From positions 62,001-126,000 of the forward strand of contig NZ_CP022708.1 in the NCBI RefSeq assembly GCF_025340265.1: DNA of 64,000 nucleotides. Reading direction: 5' to 3'. Source of the stretch: Novosphingobium sp. 9 (GTDB lineage Bacteria; Pseudomonadota; Alphaproteobacteria; Sphingomonadales; Sphingomonadaceae). Positions 54,536 to 62,643 of the stretch are shown here, piece after piece; within the stretch, counting starts at the first letter, position 1, and each line of letters starts with the position of its first letter. Under the pieces are notes generated by a model, which saw only the letters and a list, made by a program, of their open reading frames with translations, had not been told where the DNA came from and ran no database searches. A program made the position numbers and the translations under genes.

Positions 54536-57040
54536 GTGCTGCGAAGAGTGCTGTTTCAGATTCACTGGTTTCTGGGAATTACCGCCGGATTGATCCTGGC
54601 GGTGATGGGCGTGACCGGTGCGCTCTTGAGCTTCGAGGACGAGATCATGGCGCGGTTGAGCCCTGGGATCGTCGTGCTGGCGCCCGACGGCCTTGCTCCG
54701 CAGGCGCCGGAGAAAGTCTTCGAGCAGATCGCTGGGCAGCGGCCTGGGGCAGCGATCCAGCGTCTGACCGTTGAAAGCGATCCGAAGCTGGCATGGCAGG
54801 TGCGGCTGGCGCCTGCGGACAGGAAACAGGGGCGCGGCGAGCGCTCCTTCGTCGATCCGCGCGACGGTCGCCTGCTGGGCCAGCCCAATGGTGCCGCGTT
54901 TTTCGAGACTGTCGAAAATCTCCATCGCTGGCTGGCGATGCCCGGTGGCCCGCGTGGCGCCGGACGGCAGCTGACGGGTATTTCCGCCCTCGCGCTGTTC
55001 TTCTTTGCGCTGTCCGGCCTCTATCTGCGCTGGCCGAAGAAGCCGCTCGACTGGCGGGCATGGCTGGTGCTCGACTGGCGCAAGAGCGGGCGCAATCTCT
55101 GGCGCGAACTGCACGCGGTGATCGGTGGCTGGGTGGCGCTGGCCTATCTGCTGAGCGCGATGACCGGCCTGTGGTGGTCTTACGACTGGTATCGCAATGC
55201 CGCGCAAGTGGTGCTGACCGGATCGGCGCAGTCGGAAGGCGGTGAAGGGCGCGGAAAGGGCAAGCCGCCTGTCGTCTCGCTGGCGCAAGCGTGGCCTTCG
55301 TTTACGCGGGTGATGGATGGCCGCTGGGCGTCTGTCACGATCTTCATGCCCGATCACGGCAGCAAGGCGCGCTTCCGCGCGACACCGCCGGATGCCCGCT
55401 TCGAGCGGATGACCGATGACGTGAAGATCGATCTTGCGACCGGGCGGGTGCTCGATGTCGATCCTTACGCGAAGCGCTCGCTGGGCAAGGTGATCGCAGG
55501 ATCGATGCTCGATGTGCACCGCGGCGCGATCTTCGGACTGGCGGGGCGCATCGTGATCCTGCTGACCAGCCTGACGATGCCGTTGTTCACGATCACCGGA
55601 CTGCTGCTCTATTTCGCGCGGCGCCGCCGCAAGCGGGCGCTTGGCCTGGCCGCAGAGGCGGCCCCTGCCGTGGCGGGGCATGGGTCGGACATACTGGTGG
55701 CCTATGCCAGCCAGACCGGATCGGCCGAGCGCCTTGCACGCCAGACAGCCTCTGCGCTCGGCGGCGCACGGGTGCTCCCGCTGGCCGAAGTCGACGCCGC
55801 AACCATGTCGCAGGCGCGGCGAGCCCTCTTCGTGGTGAGCACTTACGGCGAAGGCGAAGCGCCCGATCGTGCCCGCCGTTTCGCGCGCGAGGCGATGGCG
55901 ACAGCGCCCGAGGCCGCAAATCTCGACTATGCCGTTCTGGCGCTGGGCGATCGCGAATATCCGCAGTTCTGCGCCTTCGGGCACGAAGTCGACCGCTGGC
56001 TCCATTCCGGCGGTGGTCGTAGGCTGTTCGATACGATCGAGGTCGATGGCGAGGACGCCAATGCCGAGCGTCTGTGGCAGCAGGAACTGGCGGCGCTGGG
56101 GGCAGACACGATGGCGGCGGACTTCGCGCCCGCAGCCTATGCGCCGTGGCGGCTGGTTTCGCGCGTTCGCCTCAATGAAGGCAGCGCGGGCGGGCCGGTG
56201 TACCATGTCCGGCTGGAGCCGCTCGATGGGACCGCGCACGATTGGCAGGCGGGCGATATCGCAGAAGTGCGGCCCGGCAACGATCCGAACGCAGTCGAGG
56301 CTTTTCTGGCCGCATCCGACTTCGATGGTGAAGAGCGCGTCGAGGGGCGTTCCCTGCACGATCACCTGATGCGCTCGGTGCTTCCCGAGTGGGCAGGCGG
56401 CACCCCGGAAGTGATCGTGGCAGACCTGCGCCTGCTCCCCCATCGTGAATATTCCATCGCCTCGATCCCTGCCGATGGCGGCATCGAACTCGTGATCCGT
56501 CAGGTTGCCCGAGAGGATGGCACTCTGGGCCTGGGGTCCGGCTGGCTGACGCATCATGCACGGATGGGCGAGACGATTGCGCTGCGTCTCCATGCCAACC
56601 CCGGTTTTCGCGCGGGGGATGCCAAGGGACCGCTTGTGCTGATCGGCAACGGCACAGGTATCGCCGGTCTTCGCGGACATCTGCGACAGGCGGCGGCGCA
56701 AGGGCAGACCGGTCACTGGCTTCTGCTGGGCGAACGCAATCGTGCGCATGATGCGCTGTTCGACGACGAACTGGCCGCGTGGCTGGCGGATGGCACCCTG
56801 TCTCGCCTCGACCGGGCATGGTCGCGCGATGGAGGCGCCGGGGCTCGATATGTGCAGGATCTGATCCCGCCCGCCGCCGATTTGCTGCGCGAGGTCGCCG
56901 AAGGCGGCGGCTCGATCCTCGTCTGCGGCAGCCTGCTTGGCATGGCGCCGGCGGTCGACGCTGCGCTGCGCGAAGTGCTGGGCGATGCGCAACTCGAAGC
57001 GATGGCCGAGCGCGGCCGGTATCTCCGCGACATCTACTGA
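54536..57040 (+). CDS. PepSY-TM/flavodoxin/FNR fusion reductase
   Basis: An 834-residue three-part membrane flavoprotein. Residues 1-370 are a PepSY-associated membrane region (LFQIHWFLGITAGLILAVMGVTGALLSFEDE, ENLHRWLAMPG, LWRELHAVIGGWVALAYLLSAMTGLWWS, LDVHRGAIFGLAGRIVILLTSLTMPLFTITGLLLYFARRRRKR). Then comes a flavodoxin domain (ILVAYASQTGSAERLARQTA, STYGEGEAPDRARRF) and a C-terminal ferredoxin-NADP reductase part (REYSIASIPADGG, LIGNGTGIAGLRGHL). It likely passes NADPH electrons through FMN/FAD across the inner membrane to reduce ferric siderophore in the periplasm. It starts with GTG and precedes a TonB siderophore receptor by 57 bp, which supports that role. Confidence 0.88.
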   Translation: MLRRVLFQIHWFLGITAGLILAVMGVTGALLSFEDEIMARLSPGIVVLAPDGLAPQAPEKVFEQIAGQRPGAAIQRLTVESDPKLAWQVRLAPADRKQGRGERSFVDPRDGRLLGQPNGAAFFETVENLHRWLAMPGGPRGAGRQLTGISALALFFFALSGLYLRWPKKPLDWRAWLVLDWRKSGRNLWRELHAVIGGWVALAYLLSAMTGLWWSYDWYRNAAQVVLTGSAQSEGGEGRGKGKPPVVSLAQAWPSFTRVMDGRWASVTIFMPDHGSKARFRATPPDARFERMTDDVKIDLATGRVLDVDPYAKRSLGKVIAGSMLDVHRGAIFGLAGRIVILLTSLTMPLFTITGLLLYFARRRRKRALGLAAEAAPAVAGHGSDILVAYASQTGSAERLARQTASALGGARVLPLAEVDAATMSQARRALFVVSTYGEGEAPDRARRFAREAMATAPEAANLDYAVLALGDREYPQFCAFGHEVDRWLHSGGGRRLFDTIEVDGEDANAERLWQQELAALGADTMAADFAPAAYAPWRLVSRVRLNEGSAGGPVYHVRLEPLDGTAHDWQAGDIAEVRPGNDPNAVEAFLAASDFDGEERVEGRSLHDHLMRSVLPEWAGGTPEVIVADLRLLPHREYSIASIPADGGIELVIRQVAREDGTLGLGSGWLTHHARMGETIALRLHANPGFRAGDAKGPLVLIGNGTGIAGLRGHLRQAAAQGQTGHWLLLGERNRAHDALFDDELAAWLADGTLSRLDRAWSRDGGAGARYVQDLIPPAADLLREVAEGGGSILVCGSLLGMAPAVDAALREVLGDAQLEAMAERGRYLRDIY

Positions 57041-57097
57041 TCCGTTTTTCTTTTTTCACTTTTCTCACTGCGACAACACCGAAGGAGCAACCAAACC

Positions 57098-59233
57098 ATG
57101 GTTCCCCTGCGCATTCTTGCGCCTCTGCCCTTGCTGGCACTGGCAAGTTCCCTGACGGCAGGCCCCGCATTTGCGGCAGACGAAAACGCTGCCGGCGCCA
57201 CTGCCGATGATACCGATCCGGCCGAGGCGATCGTCGTCACGGCGCGTGCGCAGACCCTCTACCGGGTGCGTGATACCGATGTCGGCAAGATCCCGGCCAA
57301 CCCGCTCGACATTCCGCAGTCGGTGCAGGTCATCAATTCGGAGATGATGCAGGATCAGGGTGCACGCGACATCACCGATCTTTATCGCGATGTGCCGGGC
57401 GTCAGCGCCAACAACTACGCCACCGTCACCTATCGCGGTTTTTCGCAGGACGTGACGTTCTATGACGGCTTGCGCGGCGATCCGTTCCAGACGTTTTCGG
57501 TGCCGCAACTCTTCACGATCGACCGGGTGGAGTTCCTGAAGGGCCCCGCGGGCATGCTCTATGGCGCCGGGTCTCCGGGCGGTACGATCAATTACGTGAC
57601 CAAGAAGCCGCAGGATACGTTCGCGGCGAACGTGCGCGCGATCCTGGGCGGACGCAGCCGCTACGGTGGCTCTGTCGATGTCACCGGCCCGCTCGACAAG
57701 GACGGTATCCTGACCGGGCGGATCGGCGGATTCTACGAGGACTATGACAGCTACCGCGATCACGCGAGCAGCCGCACCCTGATCGGCGATGCCGGGCTCT
57801 CGGCCAAGCTCGCTCCGGATACCAAGCTGACCGTGCAGGTGACGGACTACGATCAGAACTTGCCCGGCAACCGCCTGCGCGGCATTCCCGTGGACGCCAA
57901 CGGCAATTTCCTGACGTACCGCAGCTGGAATCACAACGATCCCGACGATTTCATCCGCTACAACGGGCTGGTCACGCAGGCGCGGTTGGACAGCAAGCTG
58001 TCGGACGCGATCTCGTTCAATCTGGCGGGGCGCTGGTTCCGCTATAACGAGCATCAGGAATATCACGAGCCGGTAGCGCTCAAGGATACCGATGGCGATG
58101 GTGTCTACGATACGGTGACGCGCGAATACCGCGATCAGCACCGCCATGTGGAAGGCCTGTCGTTCGGGGCGAACATGGTGGGCAAATTCACGACCGGGCC
58201 GTTCAGCCACACCGTGCTGGTGGGTGCGGACTGGTATCGCGAGCTGTCCACCGGCACCAATTACGCGACGCGCAACGTGCCCGCGCTGTCGCTGATCGAC
58301 CCGGATTACAGAGATTCCACCAAGCCCGATCTTTCCGGCGTGACGCCTTCGCTCACCGACTCGAAAGCGCTTCGCCGTGGCGTCTATGCGCAGGAGCAGC
58401 TGGGCATCGGTGAACATGTCATCCTTGTCGGCGGCGTGCGGCGCGACTGGTTCGACGATAACGACTATATCGAAGGCGAAAGCGCCAGCGAGGCGGCCAC
58501 GACCTGGCGCGCGGGCGCGATCTACAAGCCGCGCCACGACCTCTCGCTCTACGTCAGCTGGTCTCAGGCCTTCGAGCCGCAGGATGTGGCCGATCAGTCA
58601 TCGGCGGCAGGCGGCCCGTTCAAGCCGGAAAGCGGCAGCCAGTGGGAAGTCGGCGCCAAGAGCGATCTGTTCGACGGCAAGGTGCAGGCGACGCTTGCCG
58701 CCTATCGCATCGTGCGGCGCAATGTGTTGCAGGTGGACGTCTCGCAGGACTCCGTGAACGGCGTGGACCAGTTGGCGCCTGTCGGCGAAGTCACCAGCAA
58801 AGGTATCGAGGCGACCCTGACGACCGACCTTACGAAGAACTGGGTGTTCAGCGTCAATTACGCCTACAACGACACGCGGATCACCGGGACGGTGGAAGGC
58901 CAGTCGATCGACAATTCGGTGGGCGATCGCTTCCCGAATACCCCGCACCATCAGGCCGGGTTCTGGACGCGCTATCAGGTGGCGCCGATCGACACCGCCT
59001 TTGCCTTAGGCGGGCAGTACGTTTCCAACCAGCTCGACCGCTCGGGCGACAGGCTGAAGCCTTTCACGGTGTTCGATGCGACGATATCACACGATTTCAA
59101 GGTTTTCGAGGCGATGTTCCGGATCGAGAACATCTTCGACAAGTACTATGCCACATCGGGCTTCACCGGGCCGAAGGGCGCCTACATCGGCAATGCGCGC
59201 AGCTGGTTCATCGAACTGAGGCGCAAGTTCTGA
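57098..59233 (+). CDS. TonB-dependent siderophore receptor
   Basis: A 711-residue outer-membrane receptor. Signal peptide MVPLRILAPLPLLALASSLTAGPAFA; TonB-box-like AEAIVVTAR at about residues 42-50; plug domain with NPLDIPQSVQVINSEMMQDQGARDITDLYRDVPGVSANNY, the siderophore-receptor marks VEFLKGPAGMLYGAGSPGGTINYVTKKPQ; and a 22-strand barrel ending in the aromatic ARSWFIELRRKF. It belongs to the FhuA/FpvA-like ferric-siderophore group (TIGR01783). A GAAGGAG ribosome site precedes the ATG. It is downstream of the reductase in the same direction, so the pair takes up and reduces a ferric siderophore. Which siderophore is unknown. Confidence 0.93.
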   Translation: MVPLRILAPLPLLALASSLTAGPAFAADENAAGATADDTDPAEAIVVTARAQTLYRVRDTDVGKIPANPLDIPQSVQVINSEMMQDQGARDITDLYRDVPGVSANNYATVTYRGFSQDVTFYDGLRGDPFQTFSVPQLFTIDRVEFLKGPAGMLYGAGSPGGTINYVTKKPQDTFAANVRAILGGRSRYGGSVDVTGPLDKDGILTGRIGGFYEDYDSYRDHASSRTLIGDAGLSAKLAPDTKLTVQVTDYDQNLPGNRLRGIPVDANGNFLTYRSWNHNDPDDFIRYNGLVTQARLDSKLSDAISFNLAGRWFRYNEHQEYHEPVALKDTDGDGVYDTVTREYRDQHRHVEGLSFGANMVGKFTTGPFSHTVLVGADWYRELSTGTNYATRNVPALSLIDPDYRDSTKPDLSGVTPSLTDSKALRRGVYAQEQLGIGEHVILVGGVRRDWFDDNDYIEGESASEAATTWRAGAIYKPRHDLSLYVSWSQAFEPQDVADQSSAAGGPFKPESGSQWEVGAKSDLFDGKVQATLAAYRIVRRNVLQVDVSQDSVNGVDQLAPVGEVTSKGIEATLTTDLTKNWVFSVNYAYNDTRITGTVEGQSIDNSVGDRFPNTPHHQAGFWTRYQVAPIDTAFALGGQYVSNQLDRSGDRLKPFTVFDATISHDFKVFEAMFRIENIFDKYYATSGFTGPKGAYIGNARSWFIELRRKF

Positions 59234-59238
59234 CGTTA

Positions 59239-59273
59239 GAGCGGTTGATCCGGCTGGGTCGGATCAACCGCTC
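59239..59273 (+). terminator. Hairpin terminator after the TonB receptor gene
   Basis: Perfect 14-bp arms (GAGCGGTTGATCCG at 59239-59252, complement at 59260-59273) with a 7-base loop and then CAAGTTTT. It lies 5 bp after the receptor stop, and the stop codon of the convergent kinase gene falls within it. Confidence 0.75.
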
Positions 59274-60760
59274 CAAGTTTTGGTATGCCGCATTTTCCGA
59301 GTCATCAGGTGATTCCACCTGATGACTCGGAAAATGCTCTGGGCAGAACGAGCCGGGGCATGGCGCGGAAACGTGACCGTGACGCGCAGCCCCGGCTCGG
59401 CATCCTCCAGCGAGACGCTGGCGCCGAGCCGTTCTGCAGCGGCCTTGACGATGGCCAGGCCCAGCCCCGAGCCTTCCGGCCCGCCTGCCCCCTGAAGCCG
59501 GGCGAAGCGCGAGAACGCCTGTTCGCGCAGCGACGCCGGAATACCGGGGCCGGTATCGATGACGCTGAGGCGGACGGCGTCAGGTGAGGCCGTGATCGCG
59601 ATCACGGCCTCGCCGCCGCGATGGTTATAGCGGATTGCATTGTCGACAAGGTTGGTCAGCATCTCGAACGCCATCGTGCGGTGCCCGTCGACGAAAACCG
59701 GGGCATCGCCTGCGCAGTCGAGCCGAAGTTCGACATCCGCCTCGATCGCCTGTCGGATGCGACGCGAGATCACCACGCGCGCCAGTTCGCGCACGTCCAG
59801 CTTCTCGAACGGCGGCTGGGTTCCGGCCTCGTCGGCGCGGGCAAGGGCGAGCAACTGGGTCAGCAGCCGCTCCAGTCGGTCGCTGGCCTCTTCGATCTCG
59901 CGCAGGGCTTCGCTCGATCCGCGCCGGGCAAGGGCGACCTGCACCTTGAGCACCGAGAGCGGCGTGCGCATCTGGTGCGAGGCGTCGGCGGTGAAGCGCC
60001 GCGTCGCGCTGGTCGCATCGTCGAGACGGCCCAGAAGGCGGTCGAACGACAGCGCCAGCGGCCGCAGTTCGGCAGGCAGCGGGCCGGTCTGGAGCGGGGA
60101 AAGGTCCGGCGCGGCGCGGGTGTCGCGCGCCTCGACCACGCGGCGCAGTTCGGAAAGCGGGCGCAGGCTCCAGCCAAGGGCAGGGCGGATCAGCAGCAGC
60201 ACCATGCCGACCAGCACCAGTTCGCCGATCAGCAGCGCGGTCATCAACTGGTTACGCTGGGCGCGCCTGTGGTCGAGCGTTTCGGCAACCTGCACCACGA
60301 CAGGCGCCGTGATGCGCGGCAGGTCGCGGCGGGTCTCGGCAATGCGGATTTCCTGACCGCGATAGGACGCGAAGCGGAAATGCGGCTCGTCCACGGTAAG
60401 GCTGGCAAGCTGGGGAGGGGGCAGGTCGGCGTAGCCGGTGAGAAGACGGTCGCCTACGGCGATGCGGTAGTAGACGTTGTCGCGCTCGGCGTTCTCCAGC
60501 ATGCCGAAGGCCGCCGGTGGTAGGTCCAGCGTGACCTCGCCATCTTCCACCTGCACCGTTTCCGCTATCGCACCCAGAGCGCCGCCCAGCACGCGGTCGC
60601 TGGAACTGCGCACGACGCCGGAAACCAGCCCCCATCCGACCAGACCCAGTACCAGCGCGGGGATCAGAACCGGCCCCAGCATCGCGATCAGCAGGCGATG
60701 GCGAAGCGCAATGGCCCCATTGCGCGGGTGGGCGACGGGTTCCGGCGCCGGGCGGGTCAT
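59264..60760 (-). CDS. Sensor histidine kinase (TctE-like)
   Basis: A 498-residue membrane kinase. Two membrane helices (LLIAMLGPVLIPALVLGLVGWGLV and LMTALLIGELVLVGMVLLLI) flank a periplasmic domain of about 130 residues of the two-component-sensor N-terminal type. HAMP-like linker, H-box SHQMRTPLS, N-box NLVDNAIRYN, DTGPGIP and GSGLGLAIV follow. The ATG at 60760 overlaps the regulator stop (ATGA). The last about 24 residues (SIFRVIRWNHLMTRKMRH and on) are not kinase sequence: they are the translation of a palindromic element at 59239-59337, so the original 3' end was altered. The pair diverges from a binding-protein and porin operon, its probable target. Confidence 0.9.
   Translation of the reverse strand: MTRPAPEPVAHPRNGAIALRHRLLIAMLGPVLIPALVLGLVGWGLVSGVVRSSSDRVLGGALGAIAETVQVEDGEVTLDLPPAAFGMLENAERDNVYYRIAVGDRLLTGYADLPPPQLASLTVDEPHFRFASYRGQEIRIAETRRDLPRITAPVVVQVAETLDHRRAQRNQLMTALLIGELVLVGMVLLLIRPALGWSLRPLSELRRVVEARDTRAAPDLSPLQTGPLPAELRPLALSFDRLLGRLDDATSATRRFTADASHQMRTPLSVLKVQVALARRGSSEALREIEEASDRLERLLTQLLALARADEAGTQPPFEKLDVRELARVVISRRIRQAIEADVELRLDCAGDAPVFVDGHRTMAFEMLTNLVDNAIRYNHRGGEAVIAITASPDAVRLSVIDTGPGIPASLREQAFSRFARLQGAGGPEGSGLGLAIVKAAAERLGASVSLEDAEPGLRVTVTFPRHAPARSAQSIFRVIRWNHLMTRKMRHTKTWSG
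59290..59337. repeat. Perfect 22-bp hairpin inside the kinase 3' end
   Basis: Arms 59290-59311 and 59316-59337 are perfect complements around ATTC. With the adjacent 59239-59273 hairpin it forms a roughly 100-bp palindromic element that supplies the final codons and stop of the kinase gene. Confidence 0.8.
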
Positions 60761-61422
60761 GAACGGTCCAGCATGTAGCCTACGCCGCGCACGGTGCGGA
60801 TCACCGGGCCGTCCGCGCCCAGCTTGCCGCGCAGGCGAGTGACATTGACCTCCAGCGCGTTCGAGCCAACCGGTTCGTCGAACCCGAAGACTTCGGCCTG
60901 CAAGGTCTCGCGCGGGACGATCTGACCGGCGCGGGTCGCCAGCGCCTCCAGCACCGCCCATTCGCGGCGCCTGAGGTCCACCGCGCGGCCCGCCACTTCC
61001 ACGCGGCCCGTGGAGCGGTGGATCGTCATGGCACCGATCCGCATTTCCGGCGCCGCATCACCGCCGCGCCGTCGGCTGAGGGCGCGCACGCGGGCTTCCA
61101 GTTCCTCTACCTCGAAGGGCTTGCGCAGATAATCGTCGGCGCCAAGGTCCAGCCCGCGGACCCGGTCGTCGAGGCCATCGCGCGCGGTCAGCATCATGAC
61201 CTGCGCCTGATCGCCCCGCGCGCGAAGGCGGGCGAGGACCTCGAAGCCGTCGATATCGGGCAGGCCGACGTCGAGGATCACCAGTGAAAACGGCTCTGTC
61301 GCCAGCACCGAAAGCGCCTCCTCGCCGCAGTCCACGTGATCCACGGCGTGCCCTGCGGCATGCAGAAGCGACACGATTCCGCGTGCCAGCGCCGCATCGT
61401 CCTCAACGATCAGAATGCGCAT
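60757..61422 (-). CDS. OmpR-family response regulator (TctD-like)
   Basis: A 221-residue regulator. The receiver domain shows LIVEDDAALARG, the phospho-Asp at about residue 51 (SLVILDVGLPDIDGFEVL), MMLTARD and YLRKPFEVEEL. The winged-helix effector ends VTRLRGKLGADGPVIRTVRGVGYML. The start at 61422 (MRILIVEDD) is standard for the family; an upstream ATG at 61434 is also in frame. First gene of the minus-strand regulator-kinase operon. An 11-bp direct repeat at 61451-61471 in the divergent promoter gap is the likely binding site for it. Confidence 0.93.
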   Translation of the reverse strand: MRILIVEDDAALARGIVSLLHAAGHAVDHVDCGEEALSVLATEPFSLVILDVGLPDIDGFEVLARLRARGDQAQVMMLTARDGLDDRVRGLDLGADDYLRKPFEVEELEARVRALSRRRGGDAAPEMRIGAMTIHRSTGRVEVAGRAVDLRRREWAVLEALATRAGQIVPRETLQAEVFGFDEPVGSNALEVNVTRLRGKLGADGPVIRTVRGVGYMLDRS

Positions 61423-61450
61423 GCTGCACTCCATGTTGCGGCCCGATGGC

Positions 61451-61472
61451 CGTGAAAGGTGCGTGAAAGGTT
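61451..61472. promoter_or_regulatory. 11-bp direct repeat, likely regulator half-sites
   Basis: CGTGAAAGGTG at 61451 and CGTGAAAGGTT at 61462 are tandem half-sites one helical turn apart, as usual for OmpR/TctD-type regulators. They lie in the 114-bp gap between the regulator gene and the divergent binding-protein gene, so they could serve autoregulation and target control. Confidence 0.6.
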
Positions 61473-61536
61473 GAATCGGTAGGCCATCCCCCGTGCTTAT
61501 CCGACAACAGAGACGGAAAGCGAGAGGAGTCGGAAA

Positions 61537-62643
61537 ATGCGTTTCCCCATGACTGTTCTGGCGCTGGGCGCTGTGCTGGCAACGCCGGCATCGGCGCAAC
61601 ACGGCCCCGGCGAAAGCGCTGTCTCGCAGCGGCCCGCAGGCTATCCCAGGTCCTATGACCGGCTGATTTCGCAGGCAAAAGCGGAGGGCGCCGTGCGGAT
61701 CTACGCCAATGCAGACCGCGCCGAACTGGTGCCGGTCGTCGTCGCGTTTAAGCGGGCCTATCCGGGGGTGAAAGTGTTCTACGCGGACCTTGGTTCGACC
61801 GAGATGTTCCGCCGCTACACCTCCGAAGTGCGCGCGCATCACTATTCGGCGGATCTCGTCTGGTCCTCGGCGATGGACCTGCAGGTCAAGCTGATCAACG
61901 ACGGGTACGCCCAGCAGTACGCCAGCCCCGAAAAGCCCGCGCTGCCCGAAACGGCGGTGTGGAAGAACATGGGCTTTGGTGTCACCGCCGAGCCGATCGG
62001 GTTCGTCTACAACAAGCGGCTGGTTCCTGCCGCAGAAGTGCCGCAGGACCACCACGGTCTGGAAGAACTGCTGCGCCGCCACCGCGCGGACTTTGCGGGC
62101 AAGGTCGCGACGTTCGATCCGGTGCGCTCGAACACCGGCTATCTCTATCTTTCGCAGGATTACCAGATCACGCGCGACACGCGCAGTCTGGTGCAGGCGA
62201 TTGCGGCTACGCGCCCGATGCTTGCCACAAACACCGGGCCGATGCTCGATGGAGTCGCCTCGGGCAAGCTGGCGGTGGCGTACAACGTCATCGGTTCCTA
62301 CGCGCTGGAGCGCGCGCGCCGTCAGCCGCAGATCGGCGTGGTGTTCCCGCGCGACTACACGATCCTGACCTCGCGCATCGCCTTCATCTCGCGCGAGGCC
62401 AGCCATCCCGCTGCCGCGCGGCTGTTTCTGGATTTCCTGCTGTCGCACAAGGGCCAGTCCCTGCTGGCGCAGCACAGCCTCTGGCCGGTGCGCACCGATG
62501 TGCCGTCGCGCCGCCTTCCCGCAGGCCAGACGCGCGTCATCCGCGTTGGTCCGCAGCTTCTCGTCAATCTCGATCGCCTGACCCGCCAGCGCTTCCTCAG
62601 CGCGTGGACGGCGACGCTCCAGTCCGAAAGTGCTCCCCGATGA
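61537..62643 (+). CDS. Periplasmic substrate-binding protein (ABC/Fe(3+)-type)
   Basis: A 368-residue secreted binding protein: signal peptide MRFPMTVLALGAVLATPASAQ, then a type-II periplasmic-binding fold (RLISQAKAEGAVRIYANADRAELVPVVVAFKRAYPGVKVFYADLGSTEMFRRYTSE, DLVWSSAMDLQVKLINDGYAQQY, EPIGFVYNKRLVPAAEVP, ASHPAAARLFLDFLLSHKGQSLLAQ). It resembles the iron, thiosulfate and phosphonate/sugar-phosphate group of SBPs (COG1840). No permease or ATPase genes are beside it. As it is divergent from a TctDE-like system and is followed by a porin, it could act as the periplasmic sensor for the kinase as well as in uptake. Confidence 0.85.
   Translation: MRFPMTVLALGAVLATPASAQHGPGESAVSQRPAGYPRSYDRLISQAKAEGAVRIYANADRAELVPVVVAFKRAYPGVKVFYADLGSTEMFRRYTSEVRAHHYSADLVWSSAMDLQVKLINDGYAQQYASPEKPALPETAVWKNMGFGVTAEPIGFVYNKRLVPAAEVPQDHHGLEELLRRHRADFAGKVATFDPVRSNTGYLYLSQDYQITRDTRSLVQAIAATRPMLATNTGPMLDGVASGKLAVAYNVIGSYALERARRQPQIGVVFPRDYTILTSRIAFISREASHPAAARLFLDFLLSHKGQSLLAQHSLWPVRTDVPSRRLPAGQTRVIRVGPQLLVNLDRLTRQRFLSAWTATLQSESAPR

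Noticed and set aside
54422..56992. Long minus-strand frame of 856 codons over the PepSY reductase gene
   Set aside because: Antisense to a gene with complete, ordered domains; its translation is Arg/His/Gln-rich without motifs, as expected from high-GC antisense frames.
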